A DNA stretch of 64,000 nucleotides, from the NCBI GenBank assembly GCA_964519405.1, contig CAZFLA010000006.1:3958-67957 (forward strand), written 5' to 3'. The notes beneath the pieces are model-generated. The model had not been told where the DNA came from and searched no databases. It saw only the letters and a list, made by a program, of their open reading frames with translations. Below, piece after piece: positions 9,485 to 18,034 of the stretch. A program made the translations under genes and the position numbers. Origin of the DNA: G963677485 sp964519405. Its GTDB lineage: Bacteria; Armatimonadota; HRBIN16. The first letter of the stretch is position 1; every line of letters starts with the position of its first letter.

Positions 9485-10279
9485 ATGCCTATCCTATCGT
9501 GTGATACCTACAGCCTACGTGACTATTTCGGTGACGGTCGGCTAGATTACCTATCTGTGCCGCAAAAACTGAAACAAATGGGAATCAACGGGGTTACTTA
9601 CAACTCCATCTGGATGAAAAGCTATGATACCGAGTATCTGGACAGCATCAAGAAAGCCTGCTCAGAGGCCGGTATCGTCATTACAGGTTTTATAATAGAA
9701 GGTAACATCGCCACTCTAGACGACGAGGCCAGAAACAAGCAGATCGCTGAAGATATCATGCAGCTTAAGGCAGCCGCCTACCTGGGGGCGCCGGTAGTGC
9801 GCATCAACCTAGGTGGCTTAGGCAGTGAAGAGCTTGATGATACAGTGGGCGTGGAGCGCTGCATTGATGCCTACAACCAAATGCTTCCCATAGCTAAGCA
9901 GCTTAATGTGAAGATCACCATCGAAAACCACGGCGGCGTCAGCCTTAAAGCCGATACCATCCTGAAGGTCATCAAAGGTACCGACCCGCAGTGGGTAGGT
10001 TCATGTCTTGATTTTGGTAACTGGAGCAACGAGCTGCGCAACTCCGAAAGCGCCAAACTGGTGTCATACGCCTACCATGTTCATGCCAAAGCACGCCACT
10101 TCCTGCCAAATGGCGAAGACCGCGATGTAGATTTTGGTTACCTGCTTGGCTTACTAAAGCAGAGCGGTTACCAAGGAGCGGTCTCCATCGAATATGAAGG
10201 TGATGAAGACCAGGAGCTCGGTGTTAAAAAGAGCGTTGAGCTGATCCTGCGATACTGGCCGGAACTGCAGGATCGATAA
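9485..10279 (+). CDS. Sugar phosphate isomerase/epimerase (TIM barrel)
   Basis: This 264-residue protein has the xylose-isomerase-like barrel: LGAPVVRINLGGLG, a metal-ligand Glu in VKITIENHGGVSLKAD, then GSCLDFGNW, YAYHVHAKARHF with two His, and a final VSIEYEGDEDQE. It probably isomerises or epimerises a sugar. GGGAGG lies about a dozen bases before the ATG. It begins a plus-strand run with the small membrane protein (9 bases later) and the GxGYxYP protein (14 bases after that), so the three are probably one operon. It is a distant homologue of the isomerase at 4.2 kb, not a recent duplicate. Confidence 0.82.
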   Translation: MPILSCDTYSLRDYFGDGRLDYLSVPQKLKQMGINGVTYNSIWMKSYDTEYLDSIKKACSEAGIVITGFIIEGNIATLDDEARNKQIAEDIMQLKAAAYLGAPVVRINLGGLGSEELDDTVGVERCIDAYNQMLPIAKQLNVKITIENHGGVSLKADTILKVIKGTDPQWVGSCLDFGNWSNELRNSESAKLVSYAYHVHAKARHFLPNGEDRDVDFGYLLGLLKQSGYQGAVSIEYEGDEDQELGVKKSVELILRYWPELQDR

Positions 10280-10288
10280 GGCAAGCAC

Positions 10289-10585
10289 ATGGGTATCGCA
10301 GAACTAGCGGTCACGTTGATTTTCGGTGTTCCTATTATCGGAGGGCTATTTATCGCCTTTGTATGCATCATCAAGTCATGGGTCATAAAGAACCAGCAAA
10401 TGAAGTTAGAAGCTGAGAAGTTGAAAGTTGAGGGTAACCTGCGCCAAGCCCAACTCACCGATCAGCTTCTTCATGCAGACGACTATACGGAGACAATCGC
10501 AGAGATACGGCTATTGGCGGCTGAGGTTCGGCAGCTCCGTGCGGAGCTCGCACAGATGCGTCAGACGCAGCAGCACGATGATTAG
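10289..10585 (+). CDS. Small membrane-anchored coiled-coil protein, unknown function
   Basis: The 98-residue product has one strong N-terminal transmembrane helix (about residues 5-30). A charged, heptad-like helix follows (residues 35-93, rich in Lys, Glu, Leu and Ala), ending in MRQTQQHDD. The shape resembles PspB or LapA-type small membrane proteins, but no family-specific motif is clear. It sits 9 bases after the isomerase and 14 bases before the GxGYxYP gene, so it is probably part of that operon. The function is unknown. Confidence 0.65.
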   Translation: MGIAELAVTLIFGVPIIGGLFIAFVCIIKSWVIKNQQMKLEAEKLKVEGNLRQAQLTDQLLHADDYTETIAEIRLLAAEVRQLRAELAQMRQTQQHDD

Positions 10586-10599
10586 GCAACTCTGCACAG

Positions 10600-12408
10600 A
10601 TGATGGCTAACACATTGTATACATATGACCTCACCCATACCACCTCCATGCCGCGCGGCGACGCGCGCAGCGTGCGGCGAATATGGGATGAAGCCCATTT
10701 GGTCAGCTCCATTCAGGGGCTGGTAAACCGAAAATCTCCGCGGCTATACCTTATCTTCGTGGGCAGCAACGGAAGTATCGACAAATACTGGCTTGGTGAG
10801 ATGCAGGCAAAGGGTGAATGGCTGGCAGATGTATCCACCAAGCAGCTACCCGATCTTAAGGCGCTCATTAACACATTTCGCGCCGATATCAAAGGGCTTG
10901 TGGTGTATGATGAGCAGGTGCCAGCCACCTCAAACGTCGCTTCCACCATTGCTGGCGTTGAAGGGTTAGCGTGCATTCGCTACGACAGCTCAGCTGATTC
11001 GCTGTATCATTGGCTGAGCCGCGACACAGACGGGCCGCGGCTGCCGGTGCGTAAATGGCTGGTCAATCCAGACGGAACCAGTCTATTCACCGGCAAGGGG
11101 CTGATCCCCAGCACATCCACACCTTCAACCGGCAGCGCCAAGTGCGATGCCTACATATGGGCGAAGATCAATTACCTGGATACCGGCCGATGTAACCCAA
11201 CCAGTATGGGATACTACATTGACGCCTGGTGGCTTCGTGATAGTGGTGGAGAGGCGTGGAACCACACGCTCACAAACCATGATTATTTCATTGCTCGCAA
11301 GGGGTTTATATTCGACCTTTCACCATGGGATGATGAGGTGCCGAATGACGACCCCACGCAGCCTGTGGGCACCGATACCGCCACACTCAAACAGATACTG
11401 CTGTCGGCCTGGAAGCAGACCGGCGGTAAGAAGATGATTCATGTGGCAGGGTTTCTGCCGTGGGACAAGAAGTATACAAACTTCCTTAAGGGTGCCAGCA
11501 AACACGAGCCGGTGCCTGGAGAGTGGCGCTATGCGGAGATACTCAGCAGCTATAACGCGTATATGGATGCCGATGCCTTAGGATACTCCGGCATGGCCAA
11601 CGCATCGGTATACAGTTTGTTCCCGCTAAAGAAGAAATACCCTCAGAACCTGCCGACTGAAGCCAGCTTAACATCTGAAGGCTTTATGCAACCCAATGGT
11701 AAACCGGCAGCGAAGCGGTTTGTGTCGCTGTATGTTGGCGATTATGACTCGGCTGCCTGGTTATATCACCGCATGCCAGAGCTGTGGAACGATGCAGACA
11801 GAGGGAAGATAAAACTTGGTTGGGCTATCAACCCCAATCTCGCCCAGCGATTTGCCTTTGGCATGGCTTGGATGCGTAAGAAGGCAAGCGATAACGACCT
11901 GTTCCTTGCCGGTGATTCGGGTGCTGGCTACATCAATCCGGGCCACCTCGCGGCCCCGCGAAGCATATCTGCACTGCCTTCAGGTGTGCGCAGCTGGGAA
12001 GAGCATTGCAAGAAGTATTTTCAGCAGTGGGATATCTCGATGGTGGGCTTTGTAATTGATGGATTCGCACCCGCTATGAACAAGGAGTGCCTGGACGCTT
12101 ATATGCGCTTCTGCACCAATGGTTTGGTGGCCCAAAAGCTGCCCCGCCGATGCGGTATACATAATGGTAAGCCCTACCTCACCATGGAATGGGATCTTGG
12201 CGGAGGGCCGACAGCCTCAGCACGCACCATCAGCGAGCATATTAACCAGTCACGAGAGCGTTTCTTTATCTTCCGCACCATCTTGTGGAGCCCTCACGAC
12301 CTTAAGCTGCTGGTGGATACGGTGAAGAGCGACCCTGCCTGCAAGGATGTAGAATTCGTTGACCCTTACAGCCTCATGATGCTCATCAAAAAGGCATATA
12401 CCAAGTAG
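10600..12408 (+). CDS. GxGYxYP-domain protein (putative carbohydrate-active enzyme)
   Basis: This 602-residue protein has the N-terminal region of the GxGYxYP family (SSIQGLVNRKSPRLYLIFVG near residues 33-53), the middle part GYYIDAWWLRDSGGEAWNHT, and the name-giving motif near residue 435 as GDSGAGYINPGHL. The second aromatic of the motif is Asn here, so it reads GAGYINP. The family is often found beside polysaccharide-degrading genes and is thought to be a hydrolase, but its reaction is not established. No signal peptide is visible, so it may act in the cytoplasm. The RBS is weak; two adjacent ATGs (10600 and 10603) are possible. It is convergent with the sulfatase across a long hairpin. 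Confidence 0.8.
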   Translation: MMANTLYTYDLTHTTSMPRGDARSVRRIWDEAHLVSSIQGLVNRKSPRLYLIFVGSNGSIDKYWLGEMQAKGEWLADVSTKQLPDLKALINTFRADIKGLVVYDEQVPATSNVASTIAGVEGLACIRYDSSADSLYHWLSRDTDGPRLPVRKWLVNPDGTSLFTGKGLIPSTSTPSTGSAKCDAYIWAKINYLDTGRCNPTSMGYYIDAWWLRDSGGEAWNHTLTNHDYFIARKGFIFDLSPWDDEVPNDDPTQPVGTDTATLKQILLSAWKQTGGKKMIHVAGFLPWDKKYTNFLKGASKHEPVPGEWRYAEILSSYNAYMDADALGYSGMANASVYSLFPLKKKYPQNLPTEASLTSEGFMQPNGKPAAKRFVSLYVGDYDSAAWLYHRMPELWNDADRGKIKLGWAINPNLAQRFAFGMAWMRKKASDNDLFLAGDSGAGYINPGHLAAPRSISALPSGVRSWEEHCKKYFQQWDISMVGFVIDGFAPAMNKECLDAYMRFCTNGLVAQKLPRRCGIHNGKPYLTMEWDLGGGPTASARTISEHINQSRERFFIFRTILWSPHDLKLLVDTVKSDPACKDVEFVDPYSLMMLIKKAYTK

Positions 12409-12413
12409 GGAAT

Positions 12414-12445
12414 GTGTGTGAAGCCCTCCCATGGGTTTCACACAC
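12414..12445. terminator. Hairpin between convergent genes
   Basis: A 13-bp near-perfect inverted repeat (GTGTGTGAAGCCC at 12414-12426 with its partner at 12433-12445; one G-T wobble) fills the gap between the GxGYxYP gene and the oppositely oriented sulfatase. It lacks a clear T-run on either strand but may act as a bidirectional terminator. Confidence 0.6.
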
Positions 12446-13725
12446 TAGGCCTCCAGATGCGCTTCCCAGTCTGCAAGCCGCGTTTGAAGTGCCCGCAGGG
12501 TATCGGTGTTCTTGGAATTACCAGCAAGGTTGCTCATCTCCCACGGGTCGCTGCGCATATCATATAACTGAACCACAGGGTCATTTTTATATGCGATCAG
12601 TTTATACTCGGATGTCCGCAGCATACGTCCTGTGATGCCCGCTTCACTGACGACAAACTCACGCCACTCACCCGACCTCTGTTCTACCAACGGGCGCAGG
12701 CTGCGGCCGCGGGCCTTCGGCATAGAGGGGATGCCAGCATAATCACACAGCGTAGGTGCGATATCCAAACCAGAGACAACATGCTCATGATCCACCCGAG
12801 CTTTGGCTCCATTCGGTGCCGATATCACCAAGGGCACACGCACCGCTTCGTCATGCAGCCACCATTTACTTGTTAACCCCCGACGAGCTAACCCATCACC
12901 ATGGTCGGCCATGAACACCACTACAGTATTTCGGGCATAACGTGAAGCCTGAAGTGCGTCCAGCACTCGACCGATCTCAGCATCGACTTCCTCAACCATG
13001 CGGTAATAATCGTGTAGGTATAATCGCCAATGCAGCTCCGTCCACGCACGTTTGTCGTTGTAGAGCCCCTTGAACTGCTGCTCAACCACTTTTGGCTCAG
13101 GCTGCCGATGCCGGAAGTTCGCCGGAAGCGCTGGCAAATCACGCGGTTTTATACCTACAGGAAGATCACCCATCGCATCATGATGTGTAAAGACCCAGTA
13201 GCAGCAATCATGCGGCTGCAGAAAGCCTAATGATAGAAAGAAGGGTTTGTCGCCCTCGTATTGCTGCAGGAATGCTTGAGCGCTTTGCGCGACTAGCGAA
13301 TCCTGGTGCTGCCCCTGCCCAGAAGGATTCGCGGTGATGCAGTTAAAACTGAGGTTAGGGTTCCTGCCAGGTACATGCCATTTACCCGAGTAGAAGCAAT
13401 CGTAGCCATGTCGTGAAAACCACTGCCCCATGTCTGGTATCTGAGGCTTTAAGGTATGGTTATTGCTGAGCATGCCATTTTCTGAGGCACCGCGGCCGGT
13501 ATACCAGCATGCACGTGCAGGACAGCACACCGGGTTTGCCGAATACGCAAGACTGAAACTCACCCCACGTTTTGCCAGCGTATCCATATGCGGCGTGTGA
13601 AGCGATTTGCATCCGAATGCCGACAGCGCCTGGAAATGCTGCTGATCGGTGTGCATAAAAATCAAGTTCAACGCACCGGCGGAACCGCCTTTTATATTCG
13701 AGCGCATTGGTGTTGACATCGTCAT
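12445..13725 (-). CDS. Sulfatase (formylglycine-dependent)
   Basis: This 426-residue protein carries the sulfatase signature as CCPAR; Cys67 is the residue expected to become formylglycine (C-x-P-x-R). Metal-ligand features are visible: HTDQQ near residue 25, FYSGKWHVPG, and ADHGDGLARRG. It should hydrolyse sulfate esters, probably on carbohydrates. No signal peptide is apparent, so it may be cytosolic and act on imported oligosaccharides. The ATG at 13725 has AAGGAG five bases upstream and overlaps the stop of the upstream unknown gene by 4 bases (ATGA). No sulfatase-modifying enzyme gene is in the window. Confidence 0.9.
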   Translation of the reverse strand: MTMSTPMRSNIKGGSAGALNLIFMHTDQQHFQALSAFGCKSLHTPHMDTLAKRGVSFSLAYSANPVCCPARACWYTGRGASENGMLSNNHTLKPQIPDMGQWFSRHGYDCFYSGKWHVPGRNPNLSFNCITANPSGQGQHQDSLVAQSAQAFLQQYEGDKPFFLSLGFLQPHDCCYWVFTHHDAMGDLPVGIKPRDLPALPANFRHRQPEPKVVEQQFKGLYNDKRAWTELHWRLYLHDYYRMVEEVDAEIGRVLDALQASRYARNTVVVFMADHGDGLARRGLTSKWWLHDEAVRVPLVISAPNGAKARVDHEHVVSGLDIAPTLCDYAGIPSMPKARGRSLRPLVEQRSGEWREFVVSEAGITGRMLRTSEYKLIAYKNDPVVQLYDMRSDPWEMSNLAGNSKNTDTLRALQTRLADWEAHLEA

Positions 13726-14468
13726 GACCGCTCCTTTATGATCTCCGCATCAGGATCGTATATATAGGTCATCAACCCAACAGATGCAATCAGCAGCCGA
13801 TGCTGTTCATCAAGCCAGTATGCCCCGTCCCAGATACCGGAGCCTATCTGCACAAACCCGTATAAGCGGATATCCCGACCGCCTAGCTGAACATCCTGAG
13901 TGCCAGCATACTCGATATGATGGTCGGGTCGGCTTTTTTCAAGCTCCTCCAGAAGGTCGAAACGAACCGGTTTGGCCCCGAATTCAAGCCGCTGCACAGC
14001 ATCAAATAGCGTCCAGTTGCAGCTATGCTTGCCAATAAGCATGGTGCGGCCGCCGGTATTCATGCGGATTTTGGAAGAAGCCGGTGCTCCCGTGGAGGAT
14101 GTACGCGTATAGGGCACCGCCTTATGCTCTGCGTCTAGGATAACCGCACTTTTTTGCCAACTTCGCAGCGATGAGCATCCATCGGCTGCGCATTCGATGT
14201 CGGCAGCAGCGACTGCAAAGCGGTTCCGATTGTTCACCCGGGTGCTGATGATGTGCAGCCTCGTGCCTTCTTTGACGCCGCTCCGCGTGATCTGCAGGCT
14301 TCCGCTATTCCATGTCTCTTTAGGGTTTAGCGTGACCGGCATCAAGCATCGATAAGTATGCTGCCAGTTACTGCATGGATCAAACACCGCCACAGGCTTA
14401 TGGATTTCGGGCCAAAAGGTGCGGATCATTTGTAGTGAATGCGGGAATGTCCTCACGACTGTTTCCAT
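13722..14468 (-). CDS. Unknown protein co-transcribed with the sulfatase
   Basis: I do not recognise this 248-residue protein. It has no signal peptide or transmembrane helix. The sequence looks beta-strand-rich: repeated short hydrophobic segments, for example RLHIISTRVNNRNRFAVAA in the first half and DIRLYGFVQIGSGIWDGAYW near the end. The stop overlaps the sulfatase start (ATGA), so translation is coupled and the two probably act on the same substrate. AGGAGG lies only one base before the ATG at 14468, too close to be an ideal RBS, so a slightly internal start is possible. A carbohydrate-binding or accessory role is a guess from context only. Confidence 0.6.
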   Translation of the reverse strand: METVVRTFPHSLQMIRTFWPEIHKPVAVFDPCSNWQHTYRCLMPVTLNPKETWNSGSLQITRSGVKEGTRLHIISTRVNNRNRFAVAAADIECAADGCSSLRSWQKSAVILDAEHKAVPYTRTSSTGAPASSKIRMNTGGRTMLIGKHSCNWTLFDAVQRLEFGAKPVRFDLLEELEKSRPDHHIEYAGTQDVQLGGRDIRLYGFVQIGSGIWDGAYWLDEQHRLLIASVGLMTYIYDPDAEIIKERS

Positions 14469-14761
14469 GCCTCCTCACTTAATATAGAAATGTGCCACAA
14501 CCAACAGCATGCATCGTCACAAAGCCAACTACACAGTAAACATACTCAGTTATCACAGGATAATCCTTCTATTCGTTGTTGTACACATCACCAAAAAGCC
14601 AATTTTAAGCATGAATATACCATCGAAAATACCGAGAGACTATGTTTACCCCGAATGTAAAAATACATCGCTGCCAAATGGCGAAATGCCGGTTTTCAGC
14701 ACTGCTAAATATGTAATAATGAGGGGAATCTATCGAACTACCTCATAGGAGGCTACGCACT

Positions 14762-15820
14762 GTGTTTATCAGCAGTCTTTCAAACATTGCACTACTTAGC
14801 GATGCGGAAACCCGAAGCATCAATGCAGAAAACCCGAATGGCGCAAAGGGCGGAGGCGCGAAAGCCGTACCTCAGCCAGGCGAAGCCAGCGAATTTCTAG
14901 GTGAAGGTTGGAAAGTCCGACCCTGTATCACCCTCACCGCTGGTCAAACGACCACATTTGCCGAAATCGATGGGCCGGGTTTAATACAACACATATGGTT
15001 CACCGTTGACCCAATTGCCTATCGAACATGCATTCTGCGCATCTACTGGGATAACGAAGAGACCCCGTCGATTGAGACCCCGCTTGGCGACTTCTTCTGT
15101 CACGGCCAGGGCGATCGTCACAATGTGGTTTCCATGCCTATTGCGGTCAACCCATCCGGTGGTTTCAACAGCTATTGGCCGATGCCATTTCGTAAACATT
15201 GCCGTATGACCATCGAAAACACATGGGGCAACGACATCGGTGGATTCTTCTATCAGGTCACCTACGCGCTGCAAAGCGTACCCGACGATGCCGCTTATCT
15301 GCACGCACAATGGCGACGCAGTGTAACCCCAATGGAGCGCCCCGAACACGTGATTTTGGACGGGGTGAAAGGTCAGGGGCACTATGTGGGCACCTTCCTG
15401 AGCTGGATGAGTTTTAGCTGCGGTTGGTGGGGTGAAGGCGAAGTGAAGTTTTTCATGGATGGCGATGGCCAATACCCCACGATCTGCGGTACCGGCACGG
15501 AAGACTACTTCGGCGGTGCTTGGTGCTTCTATGGCAAAGACAACAAAGAAGAGGCCTACAGCACACCCTTCCTAGGTATGCCTATGGCACGCCGCATCGA
15601 CACAAAACCAGCAGCATTTGACCTCTACCGCTGGCACATCATGGACCCCATCCGGTTCAAGCAAGACCTAAAAGTGACCATTCAAGCGCTTGGTTGGTGG
15701 CAGGAGGGGCACTTCCAGCCGCTGCGTGATGACATCAGCTCGCTGGCACTGTGGTATCAGTCGGAACCGCATGGCGCATTCCCTGTGCTGCCCAGCAAAG
15801 AGATGATCTGGGTTAGGTAG
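14762..15820 (+). CDS. DUF2961 / glycoside hydrolase family 172 enzyme (copy 1)
   Basis: This 352-residue protein belongs to the DUF2961/GH172 family, which acts on furanosides such as fructofuranose or arabinofuranose linkages. Conserved words are PGLIQHIWFT, NPSGGFNSYWPMPF, WGEGEVKFFMDGDG (residues 223-236) and CGTGTEDYFGGAW (residues 242-254). The Glu residues in the last two motifs are the expected catalytic acids. The start is a GTG at 14762 with AGGAGG nine bases upstream. No signal peptide is visible. A tandem paralogue follows 81 bases downstream, and the pair are highly similar. The two may differ in substrate or simply give a dosage effect. Confidence 0.88.
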   Translation: MFISSLSNIALLSDAETRSINAENPNGAKGGGAKAVPQPGEASEFLGEGWKVRPCITLTAGQTTTFAEIDGPGLIQHIWFTVDPIAYRTCILRIYWDNEETPSIETPLGDFFCHGQGDRHNVVSMPIAVNPSGGFNSYWPMPFRKHCRMTIENTWGNDIGGFFYQVTYALQSVPDDAAYLHAQWRRSVTPMERPEHVILDGVKGQGHYVGTFLSWMSFSCGWWGEGEVKFFMDGDGQYPTICGTGTEDYFGGAWCFYGKDNKEEAYSTPFLGMPMARRIDTKPAAFDLYRWHIMDPIRFKQDLKVTIQALGWWQEGHFQPLRDDISSLALWYQSEPHGAFPVLPSKEMIWVR

Positions 15821-15838
15821 AGCGATTGCTTGCTGCGA

Positions 15839-15879
15839 GGGGTATGGTACGCCATGCCCCAAGGCGACTGATGGTCGCC
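15839..15879. repeat. Palindromic intergenic repeat with second hairpin
   Basis: GGGGTATGG (15839-15847) pairs with CCATGCCCC (15852-15860) and is followed by a smaller hairpin, GGCGAC with GTCGCC (15863-15879). The first hairpin is a relative of the palindromes at 16976-17003 and 23979-23998. It lies between the tandem GH172 genes. Confidence 0.7.
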
Positions 15880-15901
15880 CCTAGATGGAGGTCATATTTC
15901 G

Positions 15902-16960
15902 ATGTTCATTAGTAGTCTTTCAAATATCGCTCAGCTCAGCCAAGCGGAATCACGCAGTGTTAATGCGGAGAATCCCACAGGAGCGAAGGGCGCAGCCGCA
16001 CAATCCATCCCACTGCCTCACGAACCCGGCGGCATGTTGGGTGAGGGCTGGAAGGTGCGGCCATTCATACCCCTTCCTGCCAACAGCACCGTGACGTTGG
16101 CTGATATCGACGGCCCTGGAATTATCCAGCAGATATGGATCACCTCCGAACCCATCGCATATCGCACATGTATACTGCGCGTTTATTGGGATGGAGAGGA
16201 AACACCATCCATCGAAACACCTTTTGGCGACTTCTTCTGTCATGGTCAAGGCGACCAGCACACGGTGAACTCCATGCCGATCGTGGTGAACCCCAGCGGC
16301 GGGTTCAACAGTTATTGGCCGATGCCGTTCCGGCATCACTGCCGCATTACGCTAGAAAACACCTGGGGAAAGCCCATTAGCTGTGTTTATTATCAGATCA
16401 ACTACTCAATGCAGGAAGTTCCTGAGAACGCCGCTTATCTGCACGCTCAATGGCGACGCAGCGTGACCACCATGGAGTATCCCGAACATGTGATCCTGGA
16501 TGGCGTGAAGGGTCAGGGACATTACGTGGGCACCTTCCTTAGCTGGATGAGCTTGAGCGCAGGTTGGTGGGGCGAGGGCGAAGTGAAGTTCTATATGGAT
16601 GGCGACGGAAAATACCCCACAATCTGTGGAACCGGCACCGAGGATTATTTTGGCGGTGCATGGGGTTTTTACGGTAAGGACAACAAAGAAGAGCCCTTCA
16701 GCACCCCCTTCTTGGGCATGCCCATGGCTCGCCGCATCGACACGAAACCAGCGGCGTTTGAGCTGTATCGCTGGCATATTATGGACCCGATTCGGTTTAA
16801 ACAAGACTTAAAAGTCACCATTCAAGCACTTGGCTGGTGGCAGGAAGGGCACTTCCAACCGCTGCGTGATGACATCAGCTCGCTGGCGCTGTGGTATCAA
16901 TCTGAGCCGCACAGCACTTTCCCTGTGCTGCCCAGCAAAGAGATGATCTGGGTAAGATAA
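15902..16960 (+). CDS. DUF2961 / glycoside hydrolase family 172 enzyme (copy 2)
   Basis: This is a tandem paralogue of the preceding gene, also 352 residues and alignable without gaps. The GH172 motifs WGEGEVKFYMDGDG and CGTGTEDYFGGAW are intact. GGAGG lies upstream of the ATG at 15902. Residues from about 262 to the end are nearly identical in the two copies, even at many silent positions, while the N-terminal 60 residues differ more (for example GGGAKAVPQPGEASEF against AAAQSIPLPHEPGGML). The pattern suggests a recent duplication followed by sequence exchange at the 3' end. It is probably co-transcribed with copy 1 unless the intervening hairpin terminates. Confidence 0.88.
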   Translation: MFISSLSNIAQLSQAESRSVNAENPTGAKGAAAQSIPLPHEPGGMLGEGWKVRPFIPLPANSTVTLADIDGPGIIQQIWITSEPIAYRTCILRVYWDGEETPSIETPFGDFFCHGQGDQHTVNSMPIVVNPSGGFNSYWPMPFRHHCRITLENTWGKPISCVYYQINYSMQEVPENAAYLHAQWRRSVTTMEYPEHVILDGVKGQGHYVGTFLSWMSLSAGWWGEGEVKFYMDGDGKYPTICGTGTEDYFGGAWGFYGKDNKEEPFSTPFLGMPMARRIDTKPAAFELYRWHIMDPIRFKQDLKVTIQALGWWQEGHFQPLRDDISSLALWYQSEPHSTFPVLPSKEMIWVR

Positions 16961-16975
16961 GGAGTTTGCTTTATG

Positions 16976-17003
16976 CTAGGGGCATGGTACACCATGCCCC
17001 TAG
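16976..17003. repeat. Palindromic intergenic repeat (GGGGCATGG family)
   Basis: A perfect 13-bp stem (CTAGGGGCATGGT and its complement) with a 2-base loop. It lies 16 bases after the stop of the second GH172 gene and may act as a terminator, although no T-run follows. The core is shared with hairpins at 15839 and 23979. Confidence 0.75.
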
Positions 17004-17060
17004 GCAACCGCAAGATCTACCGCTTACCCACCACCTGTGTTAAATACCCTTGGGTGTTAC

Positions 17061-17093
17061 GAACCGCAGATGAACGCGGATGAACACTAATGG
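17061..17093. repeat. Single copy of the ATGAACGCGGATGAAC repeat family
   Basis: A short stretch with GCAGATGAACGCGGATGAAC matches the arms of the larger repeat clusters at 46.3 and 49.1 kb (read in reverse complement). The rest of the spacer 17004-17249 holds nothing else I recognise. Confidence 0.65.
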
Positions 17094-17249
17094 GGAATAG
17101 TCTGCTTAATGGCCGTTGATGGCTGGCTATGGCAGAAACGAGATCATCACTATTCGGGAAAACATCGCGGCTGACAGACCAGCAATCGTTATAGCTATGA
17201 TAATCCTATCGAGCTGCTAACATACAGTTCTAGAACGTAGGTGTCCAAT

Positions 17250-17663
17250 TTACTCCACCTTATTTGCCACTTTGGCCCAGATAAACCTCACCCAGTGTGA
17301 GAGCCTTCGCACTACTAGCGTAATTAATGCAGGAAATAAGGGAAACGAGATAAAACCATTCAAGTCGAAGTAGTCGCGGACAGGCAGAATATCTACAGAC
17401 TGTATACTTAGAAGCATTGGGATGGTCCTAAGGAAACCCATTGCATGACCGAGTATATACACAGCAATACTGAGATATGCATTAGGGGCTACCCAGACAA
17501 CATATATGGCAACAGCACATTCCAACATGATGGAATCAGCGTCAAGGTGCCCTACTTTAGCACTCTGGTATGACACCCAACAACTGTAAGCGGACAGCAT
17601 ACCCATGATAAAACCCAGCACAAGCGTGCTGAGGGCTTTACTAATGATAGTCTTCTTCGTCAT
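17250..17663 (-). CDS. Small integral membrane protein, unknown function
   Basis: This 137-residue protein (start chosen at 17663 because AAGGGG lies seven bases upstream) has about four predicted transmembrane helices: near residues 7-25, 44-62, 66-80 and 104-118. It has a positively charged C-terminus (VVRRLSHWVRFIWAKVANKVE). No family motif is recognised. It stands alone on the minus strand between the GH172 pair and the ImmA/PIN genes. The function is unknown. Confidence 0.6.
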   Translation of the reverse strand: MTKKTIISKALSTLVLGFIMGMLSAYSCWVSYQSAKVGHLDADSIMLECAVAIYVVWVAPNAYLSIAVYILGHAMGFLRTIPMLLSIQSVDILPVRDYFDLNGFISFPLFPALITLVVRRLSHWVRFIWAKVANKVE

Positions 17664-17809
17664 TTTACAGCCCCTTTTGCACATGGTTGATGTGGTTCAT
17701 ACCGCCAGCTTCCATGGGTAGTTGATTGCCTCTATATAGCATGTCAGCGGACATATAATATCGTGTTCTTCTCTGAGTTACAATACCCTTTTCACAAGAA
17801 TGTGTCAAT

Positions 17810-17920
17810 GCCTAGTTGTCTACACCTGCACCGGTCGAGGCGCAGCGACACCGGCTGAAATTGGTAAGCAGCGAGGTGCAGGAACCCCTTTGGGACATTA
17901 GTCCCGTGGGGTAACTAAGC
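17810..17920 (+). ncRNA. Candidate structured RNA (three-way junction)
   Basis: Three nested stems fit together. A closing stem pairs GCCTAGTTG (17810-17818) with TAACTAAGC (17912-17920), with one mismatch and one wobble. A second stem pairs CCTGCACC (17825-17832) with GGTGCAGG (17875-17882). A third is an extended hairpin with CCCC (17885-17888) to GGGG (17908-17911) enclosing GGGAC/GTCCC. The element sits 114 bases upstream of the HTH-ImmA gene and is followed by AT-rich sequence. It does not match any riboswitch class I can recall. The strand is assumed from the downstream gene; the stems would form on either strand. Confidence 0.45.
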
Positions 17921-18034
17921 TTATATGTGTATGAATATATAGTAAATTAGCAGTATTTACGTAATTTATTAATAGTAATAGTATTTACAGTTTCTGTTGA
18001 TTATGCCATAATTGAGATGTCAAGGAGGAGCAGC

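Noticed and set aside
17810..17920. Hammerhead ribozyme or integron attC reading of the three-way junction
   Set aside because: The hammerhead core CUGANGA/GAAA is missing and the attC R-site sequences do not fit.
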